Positions 36,695 through 46,160 of a stretch of 64,000 nucleotides of DNA are shown one piece after another; the stretch's first letter is position 1, and the number at the start of each line of letters is the position of its first letter. The translations under genes were made by a program, and so were the position numbers. The stretch is from an uncultured Myxococcales bacterium (GTDB taxonomy: Bacteria > Myxococcota_A > UBA9042). The stretch spans positions 26,746 to 90,745 of the forward strand of contig CAISBR010000030.1 of the NCBI GenBank assembly GCA_903883645.1. Reading direction: 5' to 3'. Below the pieces are notes generated by a model. It ran no database searches and had not been told where the DNA came from. It saw only the letters and a program-made list of their open reading frames with translations.

Positions 36695-37831
36695 TTACGG
36701 CACATGACCGAGGGCTTCGACCAAGGCATCGACCACCTGCTGCTGTTCGTCGTCGCTCAGATTGTGGTACAGCGGCAGCGCCAGACTCTGCGCCGCCCAG
36801 GCCTCGGTGTAGGGCAGCGGATCGCGCAGAAGATCGTGCCACGCCGGCTCTAAATGGGCCGCCAGGATGCCACGGCGAGCGCCAATGCCCTGATCGTTGA
36901 GCCGCCGCAGCACCTCGTCGCGACGCGTCGCCGGATCGCCCTGACCGGGGGCGACACACACGCAAAATGTCTGCACATTCCAGTGATCGTCGGCGCGGGG
37001 TTGCAGGGGCGCCACTTCGTAGCACTTGGCCAACAGCACTTCGTAACGCGCCGCAAGTAGGCGCCGTCGCTCGATAATCTCGCCCAGTCGCCGCAGTTGC
37101 TCCACGCCGACCGCCGCCTGCAGGTCGGTCATGCGAAAATTCCAAGCGGGTTCAAGGTATTGCTCGCGTTTACCTCCCTGGTGGCGCTGGTCGGCGGCGA
37201 TGCTCATGCCGTGTTGGCGCAGCCGCCGCAGCCGCTCGGCGTGCTCGGGGTTGTTGGTCAGAATCGCGCCACCTTCGCCCGTGGTAATCACCTTGCGCGG
37301 ATGGAAGCTAAATACCGAAAACTCCGCGTCTTGTGCGATGGCCTCGCCCTTGTGCAGCGAACCCAGCGCGCACGCCGCGTCTTCGATCAGCACTGCACCG
37401 CGATCGTGGCAAAGTCGGCGCATCTCTTGGCGATCAAAGGGCACGCCCAGCTGGTGCACTGCGATCACCGCGCGGGTCTGCGGCGTCCAGACGCGATCGA
37501 CGCTATCAGGAGTAATATTGGGCAGATCCGGCGCCACATCCGCAAAGACCGGATTCGCCCCCACCATCCACACCGCGTTGGTGGTCGCAATGAAGCTGAG
37601 CGACGGCACAATCACGTCGTCGCCCGCGCGCACGTTCGCCGCAATCAGCGCCAAGTGCAGGCCCGCCGTACCCGACGAAACAGCGACCGCATGGTCTGCA
37701 CCGCCGATCGCCGCGAGATCGTTCTCGAATGCTTCGACGCGTGGCCCTTGTACTACCCAGCCCGATTTGAGCACGGCTGCCACTGCCGCCAGCTCTTCGG
37801 GTCCAAACACCGGTTGAATGATCGGAATCAT
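36695..37831 (-). CDS. DegT/DnrJ/EryC1-type aminotransferase
   Basis: The 378-residue PLP enzyme has the family order: QPVFGPEELAAVAAVLKSGW, VSSGTAGLHLALIA, IVPSLSFIATTNAV, DVAPDLPNITPDSV, EDAACALGS, and the Schiff-base lysine in FHPRKVITTGEGGAI. Such enzymes transaminate nucleotide-linked ketosugars for O-antigen, capsule or glycoside synthesis. No sugar-dehydratase or glycosyltransferase gene is close, so the sugar is unknown. The ATG at 37831 has no strong ribosome site. Convergent with the APC permease. Confidence 0.92.
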   Translation of the reverse strand: MIPIIQPVFGPEELAAVAAVLKSGWVVQGPRVEAFENDLAAIGGADHAVAVSSGTAGLHLALIAANVRAGDDVIVPSLSFIATTNAVWMVGANPVFADVAPDLPNITPDSVDRVWTPQTRAVIAVHQLGVPFDRQEMRRLCHDRGAVLIEDAACALGSLHKGEAIAQDAEFSVFSFHPRKVITTGEGGAILTNNPEHAERLRRLRQHGMSIAADQRHQGGKREQYLEPAWNFRMTDLQAAVGVEQLRRLGEIIERRRLLAARYEVLLAKCYEVAPLQPRADDHWNVQTFCVCVAPGQGDPATRRDEVLRRLNDQGIGARRGILAAHLEPAWHDLLRDPLPYTEAWAAQSLALPLYHNLSDDEQQQVVDALVEALGHVP

Positions 37832-37992
37832 CGGCCGTCCGCGCGGCAGCAGCGCCGCGAGTTGGGGCTAGGATAGCTTGCCGCGCGCAGGCTTGCGACT
37901 GGTGCGCTCGACACGCTGCCGGTTGGCCGCTAGTCTAATCCCTACTCAGTCGCTAGGGTAAAAACTGAGATTCGAGCGAGAGCTGAAAAAGT

Positions 37993-38931
37993 ATGCAAGT
38001 ATCGGCTGTTCAAAGACAACATATTCCCGTCGCTGCCCTGAGCCACCTGCAGGCCCTCGAAGCGGAGTCGATCCACATCATGCGCGAGGTCGCGGCGAGT
38101 TTTGAGCGGTCAGCGCTGCTGTTCTCGGGCGGCAAAGACTCGATCGTGATGCTGCGGCTGGCCGAAAAGGCCTTTCGCCCTGGCAAGTTTCCGTTTCCGC
38201 TCGTGCATATCGACACGGAGCACAACTTCGCCGAGGTCATCGACTTTCGCGATCGCCGCGCCGCAGAGCTGGGCGAGAAGCTGATCGTGCGGAGCGTTGA
38301 GGACTCGCTGCGACAGGGGCGGATTGTCGAGCGCGCGGGCCAAGACAACTCGCGAAATCGTATGCAGATTACTACGCTGCTCGACACCATCGCGGAGCAC
38401 CGCTTTCAGGCCGTGTTTGGTGGCGCGCGTCGCGATGAAGAAAAAGCCAGGGCCAAAGAGCGGATTTTCTCGTTTCGCGATCCGCACGGTACCTGGGACC
38501 CCAAGAACCAGCGGCCCGAGCTGTGGAATCTGTACAACGGCCGCATCCACGATGGTGAGCATATCCGCGTGTTTCCGATCTCGAACTGGACCGAGCTCGA
38601 CATCTGGCACTACATCGATCAAGAAAAGCTAGAAATTCCAAATATTTACTACGCCCATCGCCGGCCAGTAGTGGTGCGCTCGGGGATGTTGGTGCCAGTC
38701 AGCCACCTGCTGCAGCCCGCGCCGGGCGAAGTGGTCGAGGAGCGGACGGTGCGTTTTCGCACGGTGGGCGACATGACCTGCACCGCGTGTATTGCCTCCG
38801 AAGCTGCCGATGCCAAAGCGATTATCGACGAGACGGCGGTGGCGCGCGTGACCGAGCGAGGCGCGACCCGCGTCGACGATCAAGTCAGCGAGGCATCGAT
38901 GGAAGACCGCAAACGCCAAGGCTATTTCTAG
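37993..38931 (+). CDS. cysD: sulfate adenylyltransferase subunit 2
   Basis: The 312-residue ATP-PP-loop enzyme makes adenosine 5'-phosphosulfate (APS) from ATP and sulfate, together with CysN. It has the PP-loop SALLFSGGKDSIVMLRLAEK, HIDTEHNFAEVIDFRD, FGGARRDEEKARAKER, WNLYNGRI and NWTELDIWHYI. The ATG at 37993 follows GAGAG weakly. cysN starts 12 bases later. The pair supplies sulfate assimilation, or sulfation if an APS kinase is present elsewhere. Confidence 0.95.
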   Translation: MQVSAVQRQHIPVAALSHLQALEAESIHIMREVAASFERSALLFSGGKDSIVMLRLAEKAFRPGKFPFPLVHIDTEHNFAEVIDFRDRRAAELGEKLIVRSVEDSLRQGRIVERAGQDNSRNRMQITTLLDTIAEHRFQAVFGGARRDEEKARAKERIFSFRDPHGTWDPKNQRPELWNLYNGRIHDGEHIRVFPISNWTELDIWHYIDQEKLEIPNIYYAHRRPVVVRSGMLVPVSHLLQPAPGEVVEERTVRFRTVGDMTCTACIASEAADAKAIIDETAVARVTERGATRVDDQVSEASMEDRKRQGYF

Positions 38932-38943
38932 GAACAACCGCAC

Positions 38944-40665
38944 ATGGACCTACTCCGCTTTTCGACCGCCGGCAGTGTCGACGATGGCAAGTCGACTTTG
39001 ATCGGTCGCCTTCTGTTCGACAGTAAAGGCGTTTTTGACGACCAGCTGCAGGCGGTGGCGCGTTCGACGGTGAATCGAAGCGCCGGGCCGATCGACCTGA
39101 GCCTGCTGACCGATGGCCTCCGCGCCGAGCGCGAGCAGGGCATTACCATCGATGTGGCCTATCGCTATTTCCATACGCCATCGAGAAAATTTATCATCGC
39201 CGATACCCCCGGGCACGAGCAGTACACGCGCAACATGGCCACCGGTGCGTCGACGGCCGACTTGGCGATCGTGCTCGTCGATGCGCGCTACGGCGTGCTG
39301 ACCCAGTCGCGCCGCCACACCTTTATTGCCGCGCTGCTCGGCATTCGCCACCTGGTGGTCGCGGTCAACAAGATGGACCTGGTCGACTGGCGCCAGGCGC
39401 GGTTTGAGCAGATCGTCAGTGATTACCTAGCTTTTTCGGATCAGCTGGGCCTCGAGGCGCCCACATTTATTCCGCTGTCGGCGCTGCTGGGCGACAACGT
39501 GGTCGAGCCCTCGGCGCACATGCCCTGGTATCGCGGCCCGCTGCTTCTGCACCATCTTGAAACTGTTGAGGTAACTGGGTTCGAGGCCAGCGCGCCGCTG
39601 CGTTTTCCGGTGCAGCTCGTGATTCGCCCTGACCTGGATTTTCGCGGTTTTGCTGGGCAGTTGGCGGCCGGGCAGGTGCAAGTTGGCGACGAGGTAGTCT
39701 GTTTGCCCGCCGGTACGCGCAGTAAGGTGGCGCGAATTGCTACATACGACGGCGACTTGCAGGCTGCGGCCGCGCCAGCATCGGTGACAGTGCTGCTCGA
39801 AGATGAGATCGACGTCTCGCGCGGCGACATGCTGGTGCACCCCGAGCAACTGCCAATGATTGTTCGCGAATTGGACGCAAAACTGGTGTGGATGGACGGC
39901 CAGCCCCTGGACCTGGCCCGCCCCTACTTGGTGCGCCATACCAGCCGCAGCGTGCGCGGGCGAGTGGCAAAATTGGCCCACCGCATCGATGTGAACACGC
40001 TGGAACACATCGCGACGGACACGCTAAACTTGAACGAAATTGCACAGGTGCGTCTCAATTTGGCGCAGCCTCTGTATGTCGATGCCTACGCGGACTGTCG
40101 CGCTACGGGCAGTTTCGTGCTCATCGACCCGCTCACCAATGCGACGGTGGCGGCGGGTATGGTAGACCGGCATCAGAGCCCGCAACCGCATGTGCACACG
40201 GACTTTCGCCGCCTCGACCGAGCTGGCCGTGCCGCGCTACACGGGCATCGAGCCTTGGCGATTGCGCTTGAGGGGCCGCCTGAGCTGAGCGCGCGTGTCG
40301 CGGCCGAGCTCGAGATTCGTTTGCTGCAGCGCGGGATTCAAGCCCTTCGCGTCGACGCCGCGTTTGCCCATCCCCTGACGGTCGCTACCGCCGCGCCCCT
40401 GGGCGAAGTGGCCGCAAGTCTGATCGAGCGCTTGATCGAGGCCGGGCACGTGGTGATCAGCGATCTGCCCCGACTTGCCGAAGCCGGGCGGCTGACGCCA
40501 GCTGACCTAGTGCGGGTGAGTATGAGCGAGGGAGGATCGGCGGATCTGCATATTGATGCAGGGGAATTGTCGGCAGCGGCCGTGGTCACGCGCGTGCTGA
40601 CCTGGCTGAGCGACGCCGGACTTTTCGCCGGCAGCGCCATGCTGGGCCGAGGCGCGGGGATCTGA
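38944..40665 (+). CDS. cysN: sulfate adenylyltransferase subunit 1 (CysN) with degenerate CysC-like tail
   Basis: The 573-residue GTPase subunit drives APS formation. It has STAGSVDDGKSTLIGRLLFDSK (G1), DTPGHEQYTRNM (G3), NKMDL (G4), and beta-barrel domains ending near residue 420. The last ~136 residues look like a shortened APS kinase (CysC). They align at the C-terminus (ADLHIDAGELSAAAVVTRVL, like the CysC DL-x-ID-x-x-ELS segment) and the GEVAASLIERLIEAGHVVI helix. The P-loop GLSGSGKST is replaced by a non-P-loop ALEGPPELSARV, and the middle is lost. The tail is probably inactive. Confidence 0.93.
   Translation: MDLLRFSTAGSVDDGKSTLIGRLLFDSKGVFDDQLQAVARSTVNRSAGPIDLSLLTDGLRAEREQGITIDVAYRYFHTPSRKFIIADTPGHEQYTRNMATGASTADLAIVLVDARYGVLTQSRRHTFIAALLGIRHLVVAVNKMDLVDWRQARFEQIVSDYLAFSDQLGLEAPTFIPLSALLGDNVVEPSAHMPWYRGPLLLHHLETVEVTGFEASAPLRFPVQLVIRPDLDFRGFAGQLAAGQVQVGDEVVCLPAGTRSKVARIATYDGDLQAAAAPASVTVLLEDEIDVSRGDMLVHPEQLPMIVRELDAKLVWMDGQPLDLARPYLVRHTSRSVRGRVAKLAHRIDVNTLEHIATDTLNLNEIAQVRLNLAQPLYVDAYADCRATGSFVLIDPLTNATVAAGMVDRHQSPQPHVHTDFRRLDRAGRAALHGHRALAIALEGPPELSARVAAELEIRLLQRGIQALRVDAAFAHPLTVATAAPLGEVAASLIERLIEAGHVVISDLPRLAEAGRLTPADLVRVSMSEGGSADLHIDAGELSAAAVVTRVLTWLSDAGLFAGSAMLGRGAGI
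40255..40665 (+). other. pseudo-CysC (degenerate APS kinase) domain on CysN
   Basis: Residues ~438-573 of CysN. Kept elements: a first strand and helix (LAIALEGPPELSARVAAELE, where a P-loop should be), LRVDAAF (like the LDGDN of CysC), the GEVAASLIERLIEAGHVVISD helix-strand, and the closing DLHIDAGELSAAAVVTRVL. Missing: the Walker A GxxGxGKS/T and most of the substrate-binding middle. At 136 residues it is well short of the roughly 200 of CysC. Confidence 0.6.
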
Positions 40666-40774
40666 CCGGCGCGAAACGCTGAATCGCCGCCCATGTGCTT
40701 GCGTTAGAACCGATTGCGTGCGAATTGCCCTATAAGGGGCGCCCTCGCGCACGTCGCCTCGCACGAAAAGGGCC

Positions 40775-43354
40775 ATGTCGCACTCCTCACCGCACGCTCA
40801 ACCTTCGTTTTTGGAGCGCTGGATTCGGCGCTACGCCATCTTAGCCTGCCGTCGCCCCTTTGCGGTGCTCGGGGTGTTGATGTCGGTGGTGGCCATATCG
40901 GGCTGGTACGGCGCCGGTATTTCCATTCGCTCGAACTTGGCGGATTTGTTCCCCGATTCTACGCCTGCGGTGCAGGTGGCCAAGCAAGCGCAAGACACGC
41001 TGAAGTCGTCGGCCCAGCTGACGGTGATGTTTGGCAGCCCCGATCGCGCCAAGAATCGCGCACTGGCCCAAGCGGTCTGCGATGCGGTCGAGAAGTGGCC
41101 CGATGTGGCCGCTGTCGATTGTCGCCGCGATGTCGAGTTTTTCCGCAAGAATGCTGCTCTTTTCCTCAGTGTTCCCGAGCTCGAAGATATCGACATCAAG
41201 GTGCAAAAGGCGGTCAAGAAGGCCACCGAAAAGCAGCTGGTCGACGATGCGCTGACCGAGGGTCTCGACGAGCCGGCTGCGGTGACGCCGAGCGCTGCGG
41301 TCACGCCAAGTGATGCCGCTTCGCCCACGGCCGTGGCGCAGGCAGGGGCCGCAACTCCCGGTGATTCAGACCGTTTTTCGCTGCCCACCGACGAAGACCT
41401 GAAGAAGCGCTTTGCCGCAGACGACATCCGCGAGTGGGACGAGAGCGCCGACGGTTCTGTCTTGGGAATTCGAATTTTCCCAACGATTCCTGCCGGACAG
41501 ATGGACCGCTCGGCTGAATTTGTCGCCAAATTGCGCAAGACCATCGACGACTTGCACCCGCACCAGTACAACCCCGACATGGTGTTCGCTTTCTCTGGTG
41601 ATTACGCGGAGATGACGGAGGAGGTCGACTCGATTCGCTCGGGCCTCATCATTACCTCGGCGATCGCGCTGGTGGTGATCGCCCTGATTCAAATGGCCTA
41701 TTTTAGGCGGTTCCGTGCGCTGATCCTCATGTCGATTCCGCTCGTGGCCGGCTCGGCGCTGACGCTCGCCTTTGCCCGCTTCAGCCTGGGTTACCTCAAT
41801 GTGATCACAGCGTTTATCTTCTCGATGCTGTTCGGCATGGGCAACGACTTCAACGTCTACACCCTCAGCCGCTACCTCGAAGAGCGCTCGCTGGGCAAGT
41901 CGCCCGAAGAGGCCGTTGTCGAGACCACCTCGACCCTGATTCGCGCGTTGCACCAGGCCGCGCTTACCACCTCGGTGGCGTTCTTTGCCTTGATTGTGCT
42001 CGACTTCCGCGGGTTTTCGCAGTTCGGTCTGATCGCCGGCGTAGGCGTCGAGATCGCGCTGTTTGCCACTTTGCTGCTGTTTCCGCCGCTCGTGATGGCG
42101 ATCAACCGCTTTTGGCCGGACCGCGCCGTGTCGCAAGACCAAGCTGCCGGCGCCAAGTGGATGGGCTGGTTTACGCAACCCCGCGTGGCCAAAGTGTTCT
42201 TGATCGGTATCGGCATCATCACGGTGGTGTCGTTTATGTCGGCGCGCCAGTACGATTTCGAGACCGATTTCCGCAAGTTGCGCACCGAGCCCAAGGCTTC
42301 GAAAGACGACTCGGATCAGAGCAAGCCGAGCGCCAAGACCCGCGAGGTCGAGGTGAAGTACCGGTCGGTGGCGTCGGGCCGCTCTGGGTCGCCGATCGTC
42401 GTGGTGGCCGACAACCTTGAAGACGCGGGCGTGATTCACCGCTACCTTGAAGACCATCGCAAAGAGCTGACGCGGCTGCGCTATTTCGTGTCGATCCACA
42501 GCTTTGTGCCCGAGGATCAGGCCAAGAAGGCCCCTGTCATTGCACGTATTCGCGATCGCTTGACCGCCAAGCTGGATGCGATGGAGGGCAAGGCCCACGA
42601 CGACGCCAAGCGCGCGATCGACCTTCTGCAGGCCAAGCCCTACACCGCGCAAGAACTGCCTGATTTTGTGCGCAAACGCTTCTTGGACAAGAATGACCAG
42701 CTGGGCCGCTACCTGCTGCTGTACGCCAACGGCAATCTGGCAGAAGCGAAGTCGATTCGTCAGGTTACCAGCCAGGTCGGTCAGTTCCACGTCGGCGCCA
42801 AGCTCTATCGCTCTACGGCCAGCTACTTCATCTTGGCCGAGGCCGACGACATCGTGCGCAAAGAGGGGCCCATCGCGGTGATCCTAGCGGCGATCGCGGT
42901 ACTGGTGGTGATCCTGTGGCATTTCAAGAACATCACCCTGTGCTTGTACTCGTTCATTCCGTTGACCGTGTCGTTCATCGTGTTCTTGGCGTTGGCGCGC
43001 AGCCTGAATCTGAGCCTAAATCTGTTCTCGGTCACCACGTTGCCGGGCATCTTGGGCATCGGCATCGACGGCACCACCCACATCTTGCACCGCTGGTACG
43101 AAGAGGGTGAGAATGCCAATGTGCGTGTGATTGTTCAGCAAATCGGCGGTGCAGCGTGGATCGCGCTCATCACCACCACCGTGGGCTTTACCGCGCTGCT
43201 TTTCCAAGACAACCGCGGCATGCAGAGCATCGGCTGGATGGCGACGCTGGGTCTGTTTAGCGTGTGTCTGCTGGCGAATATTCTGGCTGGGGCCATGCTT
43301 GCGGTGATTCCGCCGCGGCGCAAGGGCGTCAAGGCCCCTGTGGAGACCACGTGA
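40775..43354 (+). CDS. RND-superfamily (MMPL-type) membrane transporter
   Basis: The 859-residue protein has two repeats, each with one membrane segment, a large exported loop and five clustered segments, about 12 in total. The first repeat shows GLIITSAIALVVIALIQMAYF and the family element FGMGNDFNVYTLSRYLEE; the second shows IAVILAAIAVLVVILW and LGIGIDGTTHILHRWYEE. Exporters of this type move lipids, hopanoids or drugs to the outer surface. The loop near residue 170 holds an Ala/Pro/Ser-rich spacer. AAAAGGG precedes the ATG. Translation is coupled to the M14 peptidase gene (GTGA overlap). Confidence 0.88.
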   Translation: MSHSSPHAQPSFLERWIRRYAILACRRPFAVLGVLMSVVAISGWYGAGISIRSNLADLFPDSTPAVQVAKQAQDTLKSSAQLTVMFGSPDRAKNRALAQAVCDAVEKWPDVAAVDCRRDVEFFRKNAALFLSVPELEDIDIKVQKAVKKATEKQLVDDALTEGLDEPAAVTPSAAVTPSDAASPTAVAQAGAATPGDSDRFSLPTDEDLKKRFAADDIREWDESADGSVLGIRIFPTIPAGQMDRSAEFVAKLRKTIDDLHPHQYNPDMVFAFSGDYAEMTEEVDSIRSGLIITSAIALVVIALIQMAYFRRFRALILMSIPLVAGSALTLAFARFSLGYLNVITAFIFSMLFGMGNDFNVYTLSRYLEERSLGKSPEEAVVETTSTLIRALHQAALTTSVAFFALIVLDFRGFSQFGLIAGVGVEIALFATLLLFPPLVMAINRFWPDRAVSQDQAAGAKWMGWFTQPRVAKVFLIGIGIITVVSFMSARQYDFETDFRKLRTEPKASKDDSDQSKPSAKTREVEVKYRSVASGRSGSPIVVVADNLEDAGVIHRYLEDHRKELTRLRYFVSIHSFVPEDQAKKAPVIARIRDRLTAKLDAMEGKAHDDAKRAIDLLQAKPYTAQELPDFVRKRFLDKNDQLGRYLLLYANGNLAEAKSIRQVTSQVGQFHVGAKLYRSTASYFILAEADDIVRKEGPIAVILAAIAVLVVILWHFKNITLCLYSFIPLTVSFIVFLALARSLNLSLNLFSVTTLPGILGIGIDGTTHILHRWYEEGENANVRVIVQQIGGAAWIALITTTVGFTALLFQDNRGMQSIGWMATLGLFSVCLLANILAGAMLAVIPPRRKGVKAPVETT

Positions 43355-45687
43355 TTGTGCGCTCGCTCAGCCTGCTGTTAGCCATGGTGCTAGTGGTTTT
43401 GGCTACTTCGGTGGCGCACGCCAAGCCGTCGCGGGCGCCGTCGCGGCACGATGGAGCGCCCAGTCTCGATGCGCGCGATGAAACGGCGCTAGTGGGCCCG
43501 GCAGCGACCACAGGCGATCCCCAAACCCTAGATTCTCAAGGGACTTGGAGCGTGAAGCCCCGGCGCGTCGAACGTGCTGCAGGCAGTGAGTCGACGGTGT
43601 GGTGGCTCAGCGGCGCCGCGGAAGCCCGTATGCAAGATGGCTTTGTGCGCGCCCGGTTGCCCGTAACAGGTGGGCTGACGTCGCTGATGCTGCGCGCCCA
43701 TGTTGACCGCAAGCAAGACGGCAAGAATCAGCTGGCGGCGCTGTCGGGCTATGGCGTCAGTTTCGAGAAAGGGCGTGTCGATGTGCGGCGTTTCGACGGT
43801 CCGTCGGCCAAGGCGCTGCTGGCCGGGGTGGCGCTGGGCGAAGTGGGCGACGAGGTCGAGATTACGGCCTGGATGGTCGGGCCGCATCTGCACGTCGAGG
43901 TGATGAACGGCAAGAATTTCGATGTGTTGGCGACATTGAGTGTGTCGGACGCCACCTACCCCGAGGGGGTGTGCGGTCTGCGCCTGGGCGGCAAGCACGA
44001 GGGCAAGCTGACGTGGCTGTCGGTGCGACCGGCGGGGCGCCCATTGCCGGCGCGGCCGGGCGCGATGGGGCCGCTGCGCTACCTGCAAGTGGCGCAGACT
44101 CAGGCTGGGCTGTGCGGGGCGGTGGCCAGTTGCAAAGTGGTCGACAAGACGGCAGATGCCGCGATTTTGCAAGTAGATGCCCTGGGTTTCGAGGCATTGA
44201 AGCGGCAGCTGCCCGCCTATAGCGAGCTGTTCTTAGACGAGCCGCGCGGCTTGGCCGATCCGACCTTTCGCGCCGCCTCGCGCCAGCCGCCGCTGACCAC
44301 CGCGACCGGTTTCGCCTTGGATCGCAGCTACAAAGACGCGCCGATGGTCGAGGCGCTCTTGCGCGGTTATGCCCAGCGCTACCCCAAGCTGGTGCAACTG
44401 GTCGAGGTGGCGCGCACGACGCAAGGGCGGTCACTGTTTGGGCTGCGCATCCATGGTGGGGCGCAACCGGCTGAAACAGTTCCGCAAGTGCTGATCAATG
44501 GCGCCCACCACGGCGTGGAATTGGCGGCGCTCGAAGAGGCGCTCGACGCGTGCGGCGCGCTGATCGAAGGCTATGGCCGCGACCCGCAAGTGACGGCTTG
44601 GGATGAACAATTGACGATTTGGTGCGTGCCTTTGGTCAATCCCGACGGCAACTACGCGTATCTGCACGTGTCGCGCCATGGCGGCAGGAAGAACGGTCGC
44701 GATACCGATGGCAACGGCCGCGTCGACCCCAGCGACGGCGTGGATCTGAATCGCAACTACCCGTTTCGCTGGCACACGCTGGGCGAGGTGGCCAGCAACG
44801 GCGAGCCGCACCGCGCCTGGTACCGCGGGCCGCGGGCTGCCAGCGAGCCCGAAGTTCAGGGAATGATGGCGCTCAACGACGCCGAGCACTTTGTCGCCTC
44901 GGTGTCGTACCACACGCAGGCCAATGCCATTTTGGTGCCGTATACCATCCCCGAAGCCCTGGACCCCGAGCCGAACGAGGCCTGGGACGTCGCCAAGCTG
45001 ATGGCGGAGCGAGCGGGCCGGCAGATCAGCGGCAAGCCTTTGCAAGTGCGCCGGCGGCTTTATGCGGTCGATGGCGTGGACCAAGACTGGCACCGCGCCG
45101 CCCATGGCACTACGGCGTTTCTGGTCGAAATGACCAAGACCAACCCGGGGTTAGACGCCTTGCACAAGATGGTGGCGGCGACGCGCGGCACGTGGCAGGC
45201 GCTGCTCGACCGCGTGGTGGCGGGGCCGGCGGTGCGCGGGCGGTTGCTCGATGCGCAGGGGCAGCCGGTGGTGGCTGAAGTGCGCGTTAAGCAAGTAAAA
45301 TTGCGCGATGGCGAGCGCTGGACCTCGCGCTGTCGCGACGGCCGCTTTGACCGCTTGTTGCCGGGCCCCGGCGCCTACAACCTTGAAGTGGTCGATACGC
45401 AAGGTAAAATCGTCGCCACTCGCGCCATCGAGGTCGCCGCCGGCGGCGCTGCGGGCGCGGTGGTGCAGCTCGACTGGACGATAGCCCTGCCTGCCGCCAA
45501 AAACTCGTGCAGCCGTCCTGACTTGTGCGCGGTCGACAGTCTATGCGACGGCCAAGCTGGCCGCTGCGTCAGCCCGGGCCCAGGCCGCTGGTGCCGCATC
45601 GACGGCCAATGCATCGAGCGTGGGCAACGGACTACCGCTGGCGCGTGCAACCCCGATCGCGACCCTTGGGGCTGGACACAGGGCTAA
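43351..45687 (+). CDS. secreted M14 zinc carboxypeptidase with Cys-rich tail
   Basis: About 778 residues. The GTG at 43351 overlaps the RND stop, has GGAG upstream and gives a signal peptide (SLLLAMVLVVLATSVAHA). Residues ~60-300 form an unrecognised beta-rich domain. The carboxypeptidase domain shows zinc ligands HHGVE, substrate NPDG, DLNRNYPF, a SYHT histidine and the catalytic glutamate in FLVEMTKTNP. A CarbopepD-regulatory-like beta domain (GRLLDAQGQPVVAEVRVKQV) and a short Cys-rich tail follow. It probably trims peptides outside the cell. Coupling to the exporter hints at a shared process. Confidence 0.88.
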   Translation: MIVRSLSLLLAMVLVVLATSVAHAKPSRAPSRHDGAPSLDARDETALVGPAATTGDPQTLDSQGTWSVKPRRVERAAGSESTVWWLSGAAEARMQDGFVRARLPVTGGLTSLMLRAHVDRKQDGKNQLAALSGYGVSFEKGRVDVRRFDGPSAKALLAGVALGEVGDEVEITAWMVGPHLHVEVMNGKNFDVLATLSVSDATYPEGVCGLRLGGKHEGKLTWLSVRPAGRPLPARPGAMGPLRYLQVAQTQAGLCGAVASCKVVDKTADAAILQVDALGFEALKRQLPAYSELFLDEPRGLADPTFRAASRQPPLTTATGFALDRSYKDAPMVEALLRGYAQRYPKLVQLVEVARTTQGRSLFGLRIHGGAQPAETVPQVLINGAHHGVELAALEEALDACGALIEGYGRDPQVTAWDEQLTIWCVPLVNPDGNYAYLHVSRHGGRKNGRDTDGNGRVDPSDGVDLNRNYPFRWHTLGEVASNGEPHRAWYRGPRAASEPEVQGMMALNDAEHFVASVSYHTQANAILVPYTIPEALDPEPNEAWDVAKLMAERAGRQISGKPLQVRRRLYAVDGVDQDWHRAAHGTTAFLVEMTKTNPGLDALHKMVAATRGTWQALLDRVVAGPAVRGRLLDAQGQPVVAEVRVKQVKLRDGERWTSRCRDGRFDRLLPGPGAYNLEVVDTQGKIVATRAIEVAAGGAAGAVVQLDWTIALPAAKNSCSRPDLCAVDSLCDGQAGRCVSPGPGRWCRIDGQCIERGQRTTAGACNPDRDPWGWTQG

Positions 45688-45698
45688 TCCCTATAAAA

Positions 45699-46151
45699 CT
45701 ACTGCGGTTTGTGCTCGCCAATGATCATGGTGCAGCGTCCGCGCATCGGCAAGTCGCGCTGCCGCGTGGTCATGCCCAGGCTTTGCGCCAGCTCGGCTAG
45801 ATGCCGCAGCCATGGCTTGTATGGCATGCTGTTATCGGAGCAACAGGGCACAATCACAAACGGAAGCTGATGGTGCGCGGCGTACTCGACGATGATGCGG
45901 GTCGCGCCGTCGGCGTGCAGACCCACGATAAGGTCACACGCGCAGGGTTCATCAAGTTCCAGAAGCTGCTCGCGGTAGTCGAGTCCGGGCAGGTGCTTCC
46001 AGCGCACGTCAAACGTGGTGCACTGCCGCCCGCGCACCGTTAGGGCTTGATTCAGCTTGCCCATACCGCCGGCGACATCCCAAATGCGGGGTGCGGCAAA
46101 CTGCTGGACCAAAAAATCGGCGAGGAGGTCGAAGCGGGCGAGGTCGGCCAT
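45699..46151 (-). CDS. small methyltransferase-like protein
   Basis: The 150-residue protein shows the Rossmann glycine loop IWDVAGGMGKLNQAL, a DVRWKHLPGLDYRE segment and LIVGLHADGATRIIVEYA followed by the VPCCSDN motif. The VPCC pattern is also in the larger methyltransferase at 51617-52564. It is shorter than typical enzymes, so it may be a compact or degenerate methyltransferase. It starts 9 bases after the DksA-like stop, so the pair probably forms an operon. Confidence 0.55.
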   Translation of the reverse strand: MADLARFDLLADFLVQQFAAPRIWDVAGGMGKLNQALTVRGRQCTTFDVRWKHLPGLDYREQLLELDEPCACDLIVGLHADGATRIIVEYAAHHQLPFVIVPCCSDNSMPYKPWLRHLAELAQSLGMTTRQRDLPMRGRCTMIIGEHKPQ

Positions 46152-46160
46152 AAACCCAGG

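Noticed and set aside
37908..37936. Possible promoter TCGACA-17-TAGTCT upstream of cysD
   Set aside because: The -10 box matches the consensus at only three of six positions, so it is not reported as a feature.
41366..42790. 474-codon minus-strand frame inside the RND transporter gene
   Set aside because: Antisense to a clear membrane protein, rich in Gln/His/Arg, without motif; a GC-bias shadow.
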